Part shown: in pieces, positions 42,163-51,299 of the stretch | Position numbering within the stretch: position 1 is the first letter of the stretch | Layout: every line of letters starts with the position of its first letter | DNA from: an uncultured Clostridia bacterium | GTDB lineage: Bacteria; Bacillota; Clostridia; TANB77; CAG-508 | Reading direction: 5' to 3' | Length of the DNA: 64,000 nucleotides | Assembly: GCA_944393505.1 (NCBI GenBank) | Contig: CALYAK010000004.1 | Location: 22,467 to 86,466 of the forward strand | Made by a program: the position numbers and the translations under genes | The notes under the pieces: generated by a model | The model's database searches: none | The model's input: the letters and a program-made list of their open reading frames with translations, nothing else | What the model was told of the DNA's origin: nothing

Positions 42163-42927
42163 TTGAAAAAAATATTAAGGGTAGAACAAATCCAAAAATA
42201 CTATGGAAATAAAGAAAATTTAACAAAAGCAATTGACGGGATTAGTTTTGAAGTAGAAGAAGGCGAATTTATCGGAATTATGGGAGCAAGTGGAAGTGGA
42301 AAAACAACACTTTTAAATTGTATTTCAACCATTGACCATGTAAGCTCTGGCCATATCTTCTTAGAGGATCGTGATATTACAGAAATAAAAGAAGAAGAGA
42401 TTGCAAAGTTTCGAAGAGAAAATTTGGGATTTATTTTTCAAGATTTTAATTTATTAGATACTTTAACCATTGAAGAAAATATTGCTTTAATTTTAACAAT
42501 TAATCGTATGCCAGAAGAAGAAATTGAAAAAAAGACAAAAGAAATTGCAAGAAAATTAGGGATCAGTGATATTTTAAACAAATATCCTTATCAGGTTTCC
42601 GGAGGACAGAAACAAAGATGTGCTTGTGGTAGAGCAATTGTTCATTCACCGAAATTGATTTTGGCAGATGAACCAACGGGAAGTTTAGATAGTAAATCAG
42701 CAAGACAATTATTGGAAATAATGGAACAAATGAATCGAGTGATGCAAACAACTATCTTAATGGTAACACATGATCCTCTATCTGCTAGCTATTGTAGTAA
42801 AATTCTATTTTTAAAAGATGGAAAAATTTTTAACAAGATCGAAAAAGGAGATAGTACAAATCTAGAATTCTATAATGAAATCTTGGATGTATTAGCACTT
42901 TTAGGAGGTGACATTCGAGGATGTTAG
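42163..42927 (+). CDS. BceA-like ABC transporter ATPase
   Basis: 254 residues from a TTG at 42163, seven bases after AAGGAG; the earlier GTG at 42154 lies inside that site. Walker A GASGSGKTTL, Q-loop FQDFNLLDTLT, signature VSGGQKQRCACGRAI, Walker B LILADEPTGSLD, and H-loop VTHD. The SGGQKQR motif and strong similarity in spacing to MacB/BceA-type ATPases fit. Overlaps the permease gene by seven bases. Confidence 0.93.
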   Translation: MKKILRVEQIQKYYGNKENLTKAIDGISFEVEEGEFIGIMGASGSGKTTLLNCISTIDHVSSGHIFLEDRDITEIKEEEIAKFRRENLGFIFQDFNLLDTLTIEENIALILTINRMPEEEIEKKTKEIARKLGISDILNKYPYQVSGGQKQRCACGRAIVHSPKLILADEPTGSLDSKSARQLLEIMEQMNRVMQTTILMVTHDPLSASYCSKILFLKDGKIFNKIEKGDSTNLEFYNEILDVLALLGGDIRGC

Positions 42928-44945
42928 CTAAATTATCATTTCGAAATGCAAAAAGACAAGCAAAAGACTATACGATTTATTTTATAACGATTGTGCTTGC
43001 TGTGGCATTAATGTTCAGTTTCCATTCCATTGCCGTATCTGAGGATATCGAAAATTTATCTCAAATGATGAACTATTTTTCGAAAACCATTTTAGTCATC
43101 AGTATGATCATTATGGTAGTGATGGCTTGGTTAATTAATTATACAATGAAATTTATGCTCGAAAAAAGGAGTAAAGAATTTGGTACTTATCAAATATTAG
43201 GAATTGAGAAAAAAGATATTTCCAATATTTTTACTTTAGAAAATTTAATCATTGGAGTTTTTGCCTTTTTTGTGGGAATTGCAGGTGGTACACTCCTTTA
43301 TCAAGTTTTTACCTCGATTATTATGAAAATATTTGGACAACCGTATGAGATTGCAATTGAATTTAAAATAGAAGCGGTTGGAATAACGGCAATGTATTTC
43401 TTTGGAATTTTTCTACTAGTATTATGGAATAATCGAAGAAAAATTAAGAAAACAAAAGTATATGACTTGTTATATGCGGATAAGCAAAATGAAAACAATA
43501 AAATAAAAAATCCAAAGGGAAACTTATTCCTCTTTGTTATTTCATTGGTTTTGCTTGTTTGTGCTTATGGCATTAATGCAAAAGAATTTCAAGATCCGAA
43601 TACGATGAGCGGGCGAAATATAATGCTAGCCGTTTTATTACTAATTGTAGGAATTTATCTGTTTTATTTTAGCCTTTCTAGTTTTATCGTAAAGCGATAT
43701 TTGGAAAAACCAAAAAGAAAATATCGAAAAGATAATCTATTTTTGTATCGAAACTTAACTTCTAAAATTAATACGATGAGCTTGACCATGGGAACAATTG
43801 CAATGTTATTTACCTTTATTTTTATTGGAGGAAATGTAGCGTTATTGCTTAACCAATTACTCAATAACGAAATTGATATGGGATATCCTTTTGAGGTTAT
43901 GGTTAGCTCCGAGGAAGAAGATCTTTCGAAATATCAAACCTATATCGAAGAAAATAGTGATGTAACCGATATCTATCAATACAAGCTTTACCAAGTCCCA
44001 GAAACAGGCGTTTATCATGCGCTAGATGGTACTAGTTTTGAAGGTCGATATGAAGAAGGAATGGATTCTGTTATTGGATTAAGTGATTACAATCGATTAA
44101 GAGAAATATTAGGGCTTGAAAAAGTAAGTTTACAAAGCAATGAAGCAATCATTCAATGTATGAAAACAACAGAAACATATTTTGAGGCATATCGAAAACA
44201 AAATCAACGAATGGAGATAAGAGGAGAGACTCTTACTATAAAAGAAGTGAAAGGTGATAATTTTGGGCAAATTTATTTTAATGGATACACTTATTGTCTC
44301 GTTGTTTCAGATGATCTTTTCAATCAGATTGCAGAAAAGAACGAACAAGGAGATTCAGAAATTGGACTTCAATATAAAATGATCGCACAAACAAAAGAAA
44401 CAACATCAGAAGATTTTTATAATGGTTTGTTCGACTTAATTCCAACCAGAATCGTGAAGAAAACTGTTGAGGTAAATGGGGAGCGAGAAGAGTACGAGAT
44501 GGAAATTTATTTAGGAGATGTCAGTACTAGAGGGAAAAGAGAAAGTGAAACAAAATCATTCTTTACCATTATCTCATTTTTAGCTTTTTATATTGCACTA
44601 ATTTGTATGATGGCGGCTACTACTTTACTTGCAATTCAACAATTAAGTGATTCGGAAAAATATAAATATCGATATCAAACATTAAAAAAGATCGGAATGG
44701 ATGAATTAGCAACCAATCAAATCATTTTAAAACAATTGCTTATCTATTTTGGACTACCAATTTTGTTACCACTTTTCCTTAGCATCCCAATTACTTTAAG
44801 TGTTGCCAATATTTTTCAAATTGCTGTTACTTTACTAGAAATATGGAAAATTATTGGAATGACGACTGGTTTTGTGTTACTAGTCTATATGATTTATTTT
44901 ATTGCGACAGATATTCAATTTGAAAGAAATGTAAATGGAGAATAA
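42921..44945 (+). CDS. BceB-like ABC permease
   Basis: 674 residues. Ten transmembrane segments: four at the N-terminus with FtsX-like domains, a large extracellular domain of about 220 residues between helices 7 and 8 (residues roughly 310-530), and three at the C-terminus. This is the BceB/VraG layout, where the large loop binds peptide-lipid II or lipid-carrier complexes and signals to the kinase. The N-terminal LAKLSFRNAKRQAKDYTIYF is typical. Confidence 0.92.
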   Translation: MLAKLSFRNAKRQAKDYTIYFITIVLAVALMFSFHSIAVSEDIENLSQMMNYFSKTILVISMIIMVVMAWLINYTMKFMLEKRSKEFGTYQILGIEKKDISNIFTLENLIIGVFAFFVGIAGGTLLYQVFTSIIMKIFGQPYEIAIEFKIEAVGITAMYFFGIFLLVLWNNRRKIKKTKVYDLLYADKQNENNKIKNPKGNLFLFVISLVLLVCAYGINAKEFQDPNTMSGRNIMLAVLLLIVGIYLFYFSLSSFIVKRYLEKPKRKYRKDNLFLYRNLTSKINTMSLTMGTIAMLFTFIFIGGNVALLLNQLLNNEIDMGYPFEVMVSSEEEDLSKYQTYIEENSDVTDIYQYKLYQVPETGVYHALDGTSFEGRYEEGMDSVIGLSDYNRLREILGLEKVSLQSNEAIIQCMKTTETYFEAYRKQNQRMEIRGETLTIKEVKGDNFGQIYFNGYTYCLVVSDDLFNQIAEKNEQGDSEIGLQYKMIAQTKETTSEDFYNGLFDLIPTRIVKKTVEVNGEREEYEMEIYLGDVSTRGKRESETKSFFTIISFLAFYIALICMMAATTLLAIQQLSDSEKYKYRYQTLKKIGMDELATNQIILKQLLIYFGLPILLPLFLSIPITLSVANIFQIAVTLLEIWKIIGMTTGFVLLVYMIYFIATDIQFERNVNGE

Positions 44946-44949
44946 AAAG

Positions 44950-45507
44950 ATGAAACAAATTTATTTCGTTATTACGCATACCGGAACCATTCTTTCAAAA
45001 ATAATAAAGTGGTATACCAAAGAGAAATTTACGCATGTATCCATTGCTTTGGATTTTCAATTAACAAGGATGTATAGTTTTGGAAGATTGAATCCATATA
45101 ATCCTTTTTGGGGAGGTTTTGTGCATGAGCAAATCCAAAGTGGTACATTCAAACGTTTTAAAAACACAGAAGCAGTTGTTTATTCCTTAACGATTCAAGA
45201 TAAAGAATATAGGAGAATCGAAGAAAAAATAGAACAGATGCTACAAAAGAAAAAAGAATACGGATTTAATGTAAGAGGATTACTATCTGCAAGAAAAAGA
45301 AAAAAGAGAAAAAAAGAAAAAGCTTTTTATTGTGCAGAATTTGTAAAAAGCTTATTAGATCAAACAAGCTTCTCGGATGAAATTCCAGATGTGCCAAGAC
45401 CAGTGGATTTTCAAATGATTAAGGAAAACAAGTTGATTTATGCAGGGCTATTAAGAAAATATCCAGGGAAAATTCAAAAAGAAAAGGAAGCAAAGGAAGT
45501 AAAATGA
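44950..45507 (+). CDS. NlpC/P60-like (permuted papain-fold) protein
   Basis: 185 residues from the ATG at 44950, with GGAG twelve bases earlier; a start at 44935 inside the permease gene has none. Seen: ITHTGTILSKIIKWYTKEKFTHVSIALD with the His, and CAEFVKSLLDQ with the nucleophile Cys in the C-terminal half, the reversed order typical of permuted NlpC/P60-like YiiX/YaeF amidases. A basic patch (RKRKKRKKEK) lies just before the Cys. Overlaps the VTT gene by four bases and may be co-transcribed with the Bce transporter. Confidence 0.7.
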   Translation: MKQIYFVITHTGTILSKIIKWYTKEKFTHVSIALDFQLTRMYSFGRLNPYNPFWGGFVHEQIQSGTFKRFKNTEAVVYSLTIQDKEYRRIEEKIEQMLQKKKEYGFNVRGLLSARKRKKRKKEKAFYCAEFVKSLLDQTSFSDEIPDVPRPVDFQMIKENKLIYAGLLRKYPGKIQKEKEAKEVK

Positions 45508-46235
45508 AAAGAGAAAAAGGAATTAAACTACTAAAAGGACTGATTTTTCTAATTGTTTTATTCATCGGAATTGGGATTACGCTCTATTTATTCCCAGTAA
45601 TGAAAGACTTAAGTAGTATCGAAGGACAGAATGCTTTTAAACAGAAAGTGGATGACTCTGGATTCATAGGAATGTTGTTATTATTTGGTTTGCAAGTAGC
45701 ACAGATTTTTTTCATTGTGCTACCAGGAGAACCAATCGAAATCTTGGCAGGCATGTGTTATGGAACCATTGGAGGGCTTTTGTTTATCACTGCATCGGTA
45801 GCAACTATTACGACTACCATTGTATTTCTGGTAAGAAAGTTTGGAAGAGATTTTGTATATTGTTTTTGTAAAGAAGAACAAATACAAAAGCTCGAAAATA
45901 GTAAGTTGTTTCAAAATCCGAAAAAACTGGAATGGCTTTTCATCATCCTATTTTTAATACCAGGAACACCAAAAGATTTACTGGTATATTTAGGTGGCCT
46001 TTTACCAATGAATCCCTGGAAATTGATCTGTATTTCTACTTTTGTTCGATTCCCTTCCGTTTTATCTTCCACGATGGCTGGAGAGAATTTAGCATTAGGA
46101 GATTGGAAAATGAGCATTCTTGTTTATGCAGTTACATTTACATTAGTTGGAATGATCATCTTTTGTATGAGAAAGTTTGATAAAAGCAAAGTAACAAAAG
46201 ATGCATTGGATTCATTAAAAAAGAAAGAGATATAA
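45504..46235 (+). CDS. TVP38/TMEM64-family VTT-domain membrane protein
   Basis: 243 residues. N-terminal transmembrane helix, then a VTT (DedA-like) domain: FIVLPGEPIEILAGMCYGTIGGLLFITASVATITTTIVFLVRKFGR with the re-entrant G-x-x-x-G motif and, later, FLIPGTPKDLLVYLGGLLPMNPWKLICISTFVRFPSVLSSTMAG. DedA relatives recycle undecaprenyl phosphate or scramble phospholipids; the TVP38 branch is less defined. Lying after a peptide-resistance module, it fits lipid-carrier homeostasis. Confidence 0.85.
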   Translation: MKREKGIKLLKGLIFLIVLFIGIGITLYLFPVMKDLSSIEGQNAFKQKVDDSGFIGMLLLFGLQVAQIFFIVLPGEPIEILAGMCYGTIGGLLFITASVATITTTIVFLVRKFGRDFVYCFCKEEQIQKLENSKLFQNPKKLEWLFIILFLIPGTPKDLLVYLGGLLPMNPWKLICISTFVRFPSVLSSTMAGENLALGDWKMSILVYAVTFTLVGMIIFCMRKFDKSKVTKDALDSLKKKEI

Positions 46236-46237
46236 AA

Positions 46238-46276
46238 AGAAAATGGAAAAAGAGAAACTTTGCATTTTCTTTTTTT
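46238..46276 (+). terminator. Terminator of the Bce/VTT run
   Basis: AGAAAATG (46238-46245) pairs with CATTTTCT (46263-46270), followed by a T-run. Confidence 0.65.
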
Positions 46277-46345
46277 CATGTTGACAGAATATCTTCTGCT
46301 TGATATGATGTTGCAGAAATAAAAGGAAAGAAAGAGGAAAGTATA

Positions 46346-46927
46346 ATGAAAATTGGTGTAGATTTAGATGGTGTAATTTACGATTCCGAGAAAGAACTAC
46401 GTGTTTATTCAGAGCTTTTTGAAATTTTAGACTTAAAGAAGAATACGAAAACAGATAATCAAGAATTAGCCTATCAAAAACGTTTTGTATGGACAGAAGA
46501 AGAGAAAAAACAATTTTGGAACAAGTATCATCGACCAATTTTAAGAACAGCAAATTTCATGCCTGGTGCCAAAGATGTTTTAACGCAATTAAAACAAGAT
46601 GGACATGAGCTATATATTGTAACAGCAAGAGGAGGTTATGACAAAACTGTTATCGAAGAAACAATAGCAAGCTTAAAAGATCACGGTCTTGACATTTTTA
46701 CGAGAATGCATTGGAATAGCAAAAATAAAGCAAAAATTTGCCAAGAAGAACAGCTAGATCTTATGATCGATGATTCTTATGATAACTGTAAAGCGATTGC
46801 AGAAGCAGGAATTCCGGTTATTTATGTAAAAGATGCTCCTTCCAAAGAATTCGAGCATCCACTTGCTCAAACTCTATATAACTGGGGAGAGATTTATCGT
46901 TACATAACCGATCAAATGAAAAAATAG
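46346..46927 (+). CDS. HAD-family 5'(3')-deoxyribonucleotidase-like phosphatase
   Basis: 193 residues. HAD motif I VDLDGVIYD at residues 5-13, motif II VTARG near 98, motif III Lys in MHWNSKNKAK, and motif IV MIDDSYDN. Cap region is helical. The NucA/YqfW type dephosphorylates nucleotides or related compounds; exact substrate not visible. Confidence 0.8.
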   Translation: MKIGVDLDGVIYDSEKELRVYSELFEILDLKKNTKTDNQELAYQKRFVWTEEEKKQFWNKYHRPILRTANFMPGAKDVLTQLKQDGHELYIVTARGGYDKTVIEETIASLKDHGLDIFTRMHWNSKNKAKICQEEQLDLMIDDSYDNCKAIAEAGIPVIYVKDAPSKEFEHPLAQTLYNWGEIYRYITDQMKK

Positions 46928-46943
46928 GAAGAACCATTACGAA

Positions 46944-46972
46944 AGAATATCAAATGAGATATTCTTTTTTCT
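46944..46972 (+). terminator. Rho-independent terminator
   Basis: AGAATATC (46944-46951) pairs with GATATTCT (46958-46965), followed by TTTTTC. Confidence 0.8.
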
Positions 46973-47112
46973 TTTGGTTTTCAACTTTTCGAAACTTGCA
47001 TATTACCAAAAGTTGTGATAGAATAATTCAACTAAGAGAAAAGAAACTTCATAAATTTCGGATGCCGAAACAATTTCCAATCCAAGAGTTGAAATAAAAT
47101 GAGGGATGTGAA

Positions 47113-47511
47113 ATGAAAGAAATTGATAAGGTAGGTCTCATCTATTCAAAAAATGGAAAGATCCTTGGTACGAAAGCAGAAGGTAAAAATGTCTATTACA
47201 TTCCGGGTGGAAAAAGAAAAGATGGTGAAAGTGATCAACAAACTTTAATCCGTGAATGTATGGAGGAATTAAGTGTTAAAATTAAAGAAGAAACAATTCA
47301 ATATTTTGGAACCTTCCAAATACAGGCGTATGGAAAGGAAAAGGGTGTAAAAGTTAAAATGACTTGCTATACGGCTGATTTTGATGGCGAAACAAAGCCA
47401 GATTATGAAGTAAAAGAACTTGCCTGGATTGGATATCAAGATTTCGATAAAATATCAAGCGAAGATCGAGATATCTATCAAAAGTTATATGAACAAGGCA
47501 TGATTCAGTAA
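47113..47511 (+). CDS. Nudix hydrolase
   Basis: 132 residues. Nudix box GKRKDGESDQQTLIRECMEELSV; the EExxxx segment is present but the last acidic pair is EEL rather than REEL. N-terminus VGLIYSKNGKILGTKAEGKNVYYIPGG is typical of small Nudix enzymes acting on nucleotides. Followed after 26 bp by an HD-domain gene, same strand. Confidence 0.82.
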   Translation: MKEIDKVGLIYSKNGKILGTKAEGKNVYYIPGGKRKDGESDQQTLIRECMEELSVKIKEETIQYFGTFQIQAYGKEKGVKVKMTCYTADFDGETKPDYEVKELAWIGYQDFDKISSEDRDIYQKLYEQGMIQ

Positions 47512-47537
47512 AACTAAGTAAAAGAAGAGGATAAGAT

Positions 47538-48167
47538 ATGGTAAATGAAAATTTGAAAAAATATGTAGAAAATGAGATTTTGCCAGAATATCAAAAAAAT
47601 GAGGAAGCACATGGCAGAAGCCATATTGAATATGTAATCAAAAGAAGTTTTGAATTGGTAAAAGAAAATCAACTTTCAGTTGATGAAAATATGGTATATC
47701 TCATCGCTGCTTATCATGATATTGGACATCATATCGATCGAAAAAATCACGAAAAAGTATCTGCTGAAATCATGGAAAAAGATCAAAATTTAATCCAATT
47801 TTTTCATCCAGAGCAATTACAAATTATCAAAGAAGCAATTGAAGACCATCGTGCTTCGGCAGAAGAAGAACCTCGCTCTATTTATGGAAAAATTGTTTCT
47901 TCCGCAGATCGAAATTCCAGTATTGAACAATGTTTTGAAAGAACTTATTCTTATGGGAAAAAGCATACACCTGAGGCAAGTGACCAAGAACTTTATGAAA
48001 GAGCATATGAAGTATTAAAAAAGAAATTTGGAAAAGATGGTTATGCAAAATTCTTCTTTAAAGATGAAACCTATGAAAAGTTTTTAAAAGACATTCGAGA
48101 GCTATTAGAAGATAAAGAGAAGTTTATTGCATGTCAAAAAGCATATATCGAAAGCAAAAGAAATTAG
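47538..48167 (+). CDS. HD-domain phosphohydrolase
   Basis: 209 residues. Metal motif: HGRSHIEYV, then YHDIGHHIDRKNHEKVSAEIM (HD pair) and a later DHRASAEEEP and SSADRNS with the last Asp. Similar to YfbR/YqeK-like small HD enzymes acting on phosphate esters or nucleotides. Member of a run with Nudix, GNAT and deformylase genes. Confidence 0.82.
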   Translation: MVNENLKKYVENEILPEYQKNEEAHGRSHIEYVIKRSFELVKENQLSVDENMVYLIAAYHDIGHHIDRKNHEKVSAEIMEKDQNLIQFFHPEQLQIIKEAIEDHRASAEEEPRSIYGKIVSSADRNSSIEQCFERTYSYGKKHTPEASDQELYERAYEVLKKKFGKDGYAKFFFKDETYEKFLKDIRELLEDKEKFIACQKAYIESKRN

Positions 48168-48183
48168 AAAGAGGAAAAAGAAA

Positions 48184-48636
48184 ATGGAAGTAAAAGAAAC
48201 CACAATTGAAGAAGCTTTAAAAGTGCATGCAAAAATTGAAGAACTACGAGAAACAAAAGCAGAAAAAGAAGCATTTGAACCAAGATATCAAAACCGAAAG
48301 CATGTTATTTTTGTAGCATATGAAGAAAAAGAACCAATAGGCTATTTAATTGCCTATGATCCAGAAAACGGAGAAAATTGTTTTTATTGCTGGATGGCAG
48401 GTGTAGAAAAAGCTTATCGAAAAAGGGGAGCACTTACCAAAATGATGCAATCCTTAGAAAATTGGATGAAGGAAAATGGCTATACCAAAATGACGATTAA
48501 AACAAGAAATAATAAACGTGAAATGTTAAGCTATTTGGTGCATCATGGGTTTGATTTCACACAAGTAGAAAAAAGAGAAAATCAAAAAGAAAACAGGATT
48601 TATTTAGAAAAGGAAATCAATAAGGGAGAAATTTAA
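48184..48636 (+). CDS. GNAT-family N-acetyltransferase
   Basis: 150 residues from the ATG at 48184, behind AGAGGAAAAAGAAA; an earlier in-frame start overlaps the HD gene. Acetyl-CoA-binding motif A appears as GVEKAYRKRGALTKMMQSLENWMKENG, followed by KTRNNKREMLSYLVHHGFD. Substrate unknown. Two bases separate it from the deformylase gene, so the two are coupled. Confidence 0.82.
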   Translation: MEVKETTIEEALKVHAKIEELRETKAEKEAFEPRYQNRKHVIFVAYEEKEPIGYLIAYDPENGENCFYCWMAGVEKAYRKRGALTKMMQSLENWMKENGYTKMTIKTRNNKREMLSYLVHHGFDFTQVEKRENQKENRIYLEKEINKGEI

Positions 48637-48638
48637 AA

Positions 48639-49184
48639 ATGGGACAAATATTAATGGTTCGTCAAGCAGGAGATCCAATTTTAGGTCAGAAATGTGAAGC
48701 AATTGATCCAAGCAAATTAACCAGACAAGATTGCAAAGATATCGAAGATCTAAAAGAAACGTTACAATACACGAAAGGCTTTGGTATTGCTGGCTCACAA
48801 ATTGGAATCAAAAAACGAATCATTGTGATACAAATAGAAAAAGATCGTTGTGGTTATTTAGACTGCGAAGATGTTCCGATGACTGTTATGATTAATCCAA
48901 CATGGAAAAAACGAAGCGATAAAACTAATATCGAATATGAGGGATGCTTAAGTGTTCCATCAATTCGAGGTAAGGTAGAAAGATACCAAGAGATTGAAGT
49001 TACTTACTATAACGAAAAAGGTGAGAAAATTGTAAAAGAAGTATCTGGTTTTACTGCTCGCGATATTCAACATGAATGTGATCATTTAGATGGAATTCTT
49101 TTTTTAGAAAAGGTTGTACCAGAAAAAGATGGATTTGCAACCAAAGAAAATATCCAAAGATTTCATTTAAAAGATCTAAAATAG
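48639..49184 (+). CDS. def: Peptide deformylase
   Basis: 181 residues. Motif 1 is GFGIAGSQIG, a conservative variant of GxGLAAxQ; motif 2 EGCLSVP with the metal Cys; motif 3 QHECDHLDG with HExxH. Removes formyl from nascent proteins at the ribosome. The Ser for Ala change in motif 1 is a small oddity but the catalytic residues are intact. Confidence 0.9.
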   Translation: MGQILMVRQAGDPILGQKCEAIDPSKLTRQDCKDIEDLKETLQYTKGFGIAGSQIGIKKRIIVIQIEKDRCGYLDCEDVPMTVMINPTWKKRSDKTNIEYEGCLSVPSIRGKVERYQEIEVTYYNEKGEKIVKEVSGFTARDIQHECDHLDGILFLEKVVPEKDGFATKENIQRFHLKDLK

Positions 49185-49215
49185 GCATATTTAAAAAAGT
49201 GGATTCATAAAATAG

Positions 49216-49256
49216 AAATACAAGGAACAAAATTTGGTCACGTCCTTGTATTTTTT
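49216..49256 (+). terminator. Rho-independent terminator
   Basis: AAATACAAGGA (49216-49226) pairs with TCCTTGTATTT (49243-49253), followed by T. Confidence 0.8.
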
Positions 49257-49290
49257 ATTGTAAAACAAAAGGAAAGAAAGAAGGAATTAG

Positions 49291-50304
49291 ATGATAAACA
49301 AAATGAATCGTAGCATGGTGGCAGAAACACCAGAAGAAAAGAAAATTGAAAAGTTATTAGAGGAAGCAAGAAAGAGTAAGGAAATTATCGAATTTGCAGA
49401 AGAGATCAGAGAGGAACTAGAAGGAATCGAAATTCCGTTTTATTCCTATCGTGTAAAAAAAGTACATTCTGCGATTCGTTCTTTTCGTATTGCAAAATTT
49501 GAAAAGCTAGAAGATTTACATGATTTATTTGGTATTTTAGCGGTAGTAGAAGAGGAAGAAGATATTCCAGAGGTCGCAAGAAGAATTCGTAACAAATTAC
49601 AGGATTATCAGGAATATGACCTATTAACAGAAAAAGACTGGATGGAACAAAAAGAAGCTCGTAAGAAAGAAAAATTTGAAGAAGTAGCAGAGGGATATCC
49701 AAAAATTTTAGCGGATTTAAAAAGAATTATGGCACATACCGAAAATTTAGAAAGGGTACTACCTCCACTTTCCTACGTAATTGTAAGTCATATTCCAATG
49801 GGAGATAAAATGCTACCAGTAGAAATCCGTATTCAATCAAAAGCTGGTTTTCACATTATTGAATCTTCGTATTTTACATTATACAAAAATGATGAATTAG
49901 ATCCGAAAACAAAAGGACATTTATTATTTGTTACTCAACAATTGTTAAGCCGTAAAGAAAGATTAGATACCAAAAAGTTAACGCAACAAGAAAAAAATAA
50001 ATTATTCTATGAAATGGGAGAGCTATATCAGAATAATTTTTATATCCTTTATCATAATCGAGATGTTGTGTTAGATGTATGGAGAGAATACGAAAAAATT
50101 GCAGCCAAATATGAGCTACAATTACCGGTCTATGATTTTCACTTCTTTGGTGAAAAGGAGAAATCAGAAGAAATGATGGAAGTTATCGAACAAGATCTAG
50201 ATGAAATTTTTGAAGAATATCAAAATTTTGATTTGAGAAAAATTAATACAAGAGGATATGTGGAAGAAGCAGTTTTAACCCTGCAAGTAGAATCTTTAGT
50301 ATAG
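49291..50304 (+). CDS. Divergent RelA/SpoT-fold protein
   Basis: 337 residues. Residues about 45-210 resemble the ppGpp-synthetase nucleotidyltransferase fold: YSYRVKKVHSAIRSFRI, LHDLFGILAVV (place of the D-x-x-G-x-R motif, but without the Arg), then SYVIVSHIP (Y-x-S-x-H-like) and PVEIRIQSKAGFHIIESSYFTLYKND (E-x-Q-x-R-like). Several canonical catalytic residues are altered. The C-terminal 130 residues are helical and lack ACT/TGS domains. It may be an alarmone-type synthetase with changed specificity or an inactive regulator. Confidence 0.55.
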   Translation: MINKMNRSMVAETPEEKKIEKLLEEARKSKEIIEFAEEIREELEGIEIPFYSYRVKKVHSAIRSFRIAKFEKLEDLHDLFGILAVVEEEEDIPEVARRIRNKLQDYQEYDLLTEKDWMEQKEARKKEKFEEVAEGYPKILADLKRIMAHTENLERVLPPLSYVIVSHIPMGDKMLPVEIRIQSKAGFHIIESSYFTLYKNDELDPKTKGHLLFVTQQLLSRKERLDTKKLTQQEKNKLFYEMGELYQNNFYILYHNRDVVLDVWREYEKIAAKYELQLPVYDFHFFGEKEKSEEMMEVIEQDLDEIFEEYQNFDLRKINTRGYVEEAVLTLQVESLV

Positions 50305-50336
50305 AGAAAGTGCAAAAGAAAATGCACTTTCTTTTT
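50305..50336 (+). terminator. Rho-independent terminator
   Basis: AGAAAGTGCA (50305-50314) pairs with TGCACTTTCT (50323-50332), followed by TTTTC. Confidence 0.8.
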
Positions 50337-50371
50337 CGCATATGGTATGATAAAATAGAAGGTAATTGATA

Positions 50372-51280
50372 ATGAAAGAGAGAAAAAGAAAAATGATTGA
50401 TTTACATTTACATACGAACCATTCAGACGGAACAGATTCAGTCGAAGAATTACTAAAGAATGCACAAAAAAATAATTTAGAGGTTATCTCCATTACCGAT
50501 CATGATTCTGTTGAAGCATATTTTGAATTAGAAGAAAAGCCTGAACTTCGAAAATTGTATGCAGGAAAGATTATTGTGGGAACCGAGTTAAGAGCTGTTT
50601 ATCAAAAAACAAATATTGAAATATTAGGGTATGGAGTTGATCCACATCAATTAAAGATTACAACCATTGATCAATTTCAAATTCAACAGGAGATGTTGGC
50701 ATATTTTAAACAAGTTGCTCAAAACTTAGGGATTCGATATGAAGAAAAGATTCAGGTCAAAAAAGATGATCCAAGATGTTTTTATGCAAGTCATACATTT
50801 GCACGAAGTATCTTGAAATTTCAGGAGAATATTCCGATTTTTGAAAAAATGGGACTAATGTTTGAAGAAACAGCATTTTATCGAATTCATGAAAGTAATC
50901 CGGTGAGTCCATTCTATTACGATAATTCAAAATATTATCCAACACTTGAACAAGTTGTAAAAGATATCCATCAAGCAGGTGGAATTGCTTTTCTAGCACA
51001 TGGGTATGTGTATCCATTTACCAACCAGAAACAAACAATTCAAGAAATTTTAGAAAAAACAGCAATTGATGGAGCAGAATGCGAATATCCACTTTTCTCA
51101 AAAGAACAAAGAGAAGAAATCAAAAAGCTTTGTAGACAAGCGAAAAAACTTCAATCTGGTGGTTCGGATTATCATGCAAAAAACAAACCAAATATTCAAA
51201 TGGGCACAGGAATCGAAAATAATTTAAGTATCCCAAGAGAAATGATTGCAGAATGGGAAAATCAAGTTTTATCAATATAA
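50372..51280 (+). CDS. PHP-domain phosphoesterase
   Basis: 302 residues from ATG 50372 (behind GAAGGTAATTGATA); ATG 50393 (MIDLHLHT) is an alternative. PHP metal motifs: DLHLHTNHSDGTDS, ITDHDSVEAY, GTELRAVY, FLAHGY and GGSDYHAKN. Similar to YciV/RNase AM-type 5'-3' exo or 3',5'-nucleotide bisphosphatases. The next gene starts 20 bp downstream. Confidence 0.85.
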   Translation: MKERKRKMIDLHLHTNHSDGTDSVEELLKNAQKNNLEVISITDHDSVEAYFELEEKPELRKLYAGKIIVGTELRAVYQKTNIEILGYGVDPHQLKITTIDQFQIQQEMLAYFKQVAQNLGIRYEEKIQVKKDDPRCFYASHTFARSILKFQENIPIFEKMGLMFEETAFYRIHESNPVSPFYYDNSKYYPTLEQVVKDIHQAGGIAFLAHGYVYPFTNQKQTIQEILEKTAIDGAECEYPLFSKEQREEIKKLCRQAKKLQSGGSDYHAKNKPNIQMGTGIENNLSIPREMIAEWENQVLSI

Positions 51281-51299
51281 AGGAAAAAAGGAGAATCCA

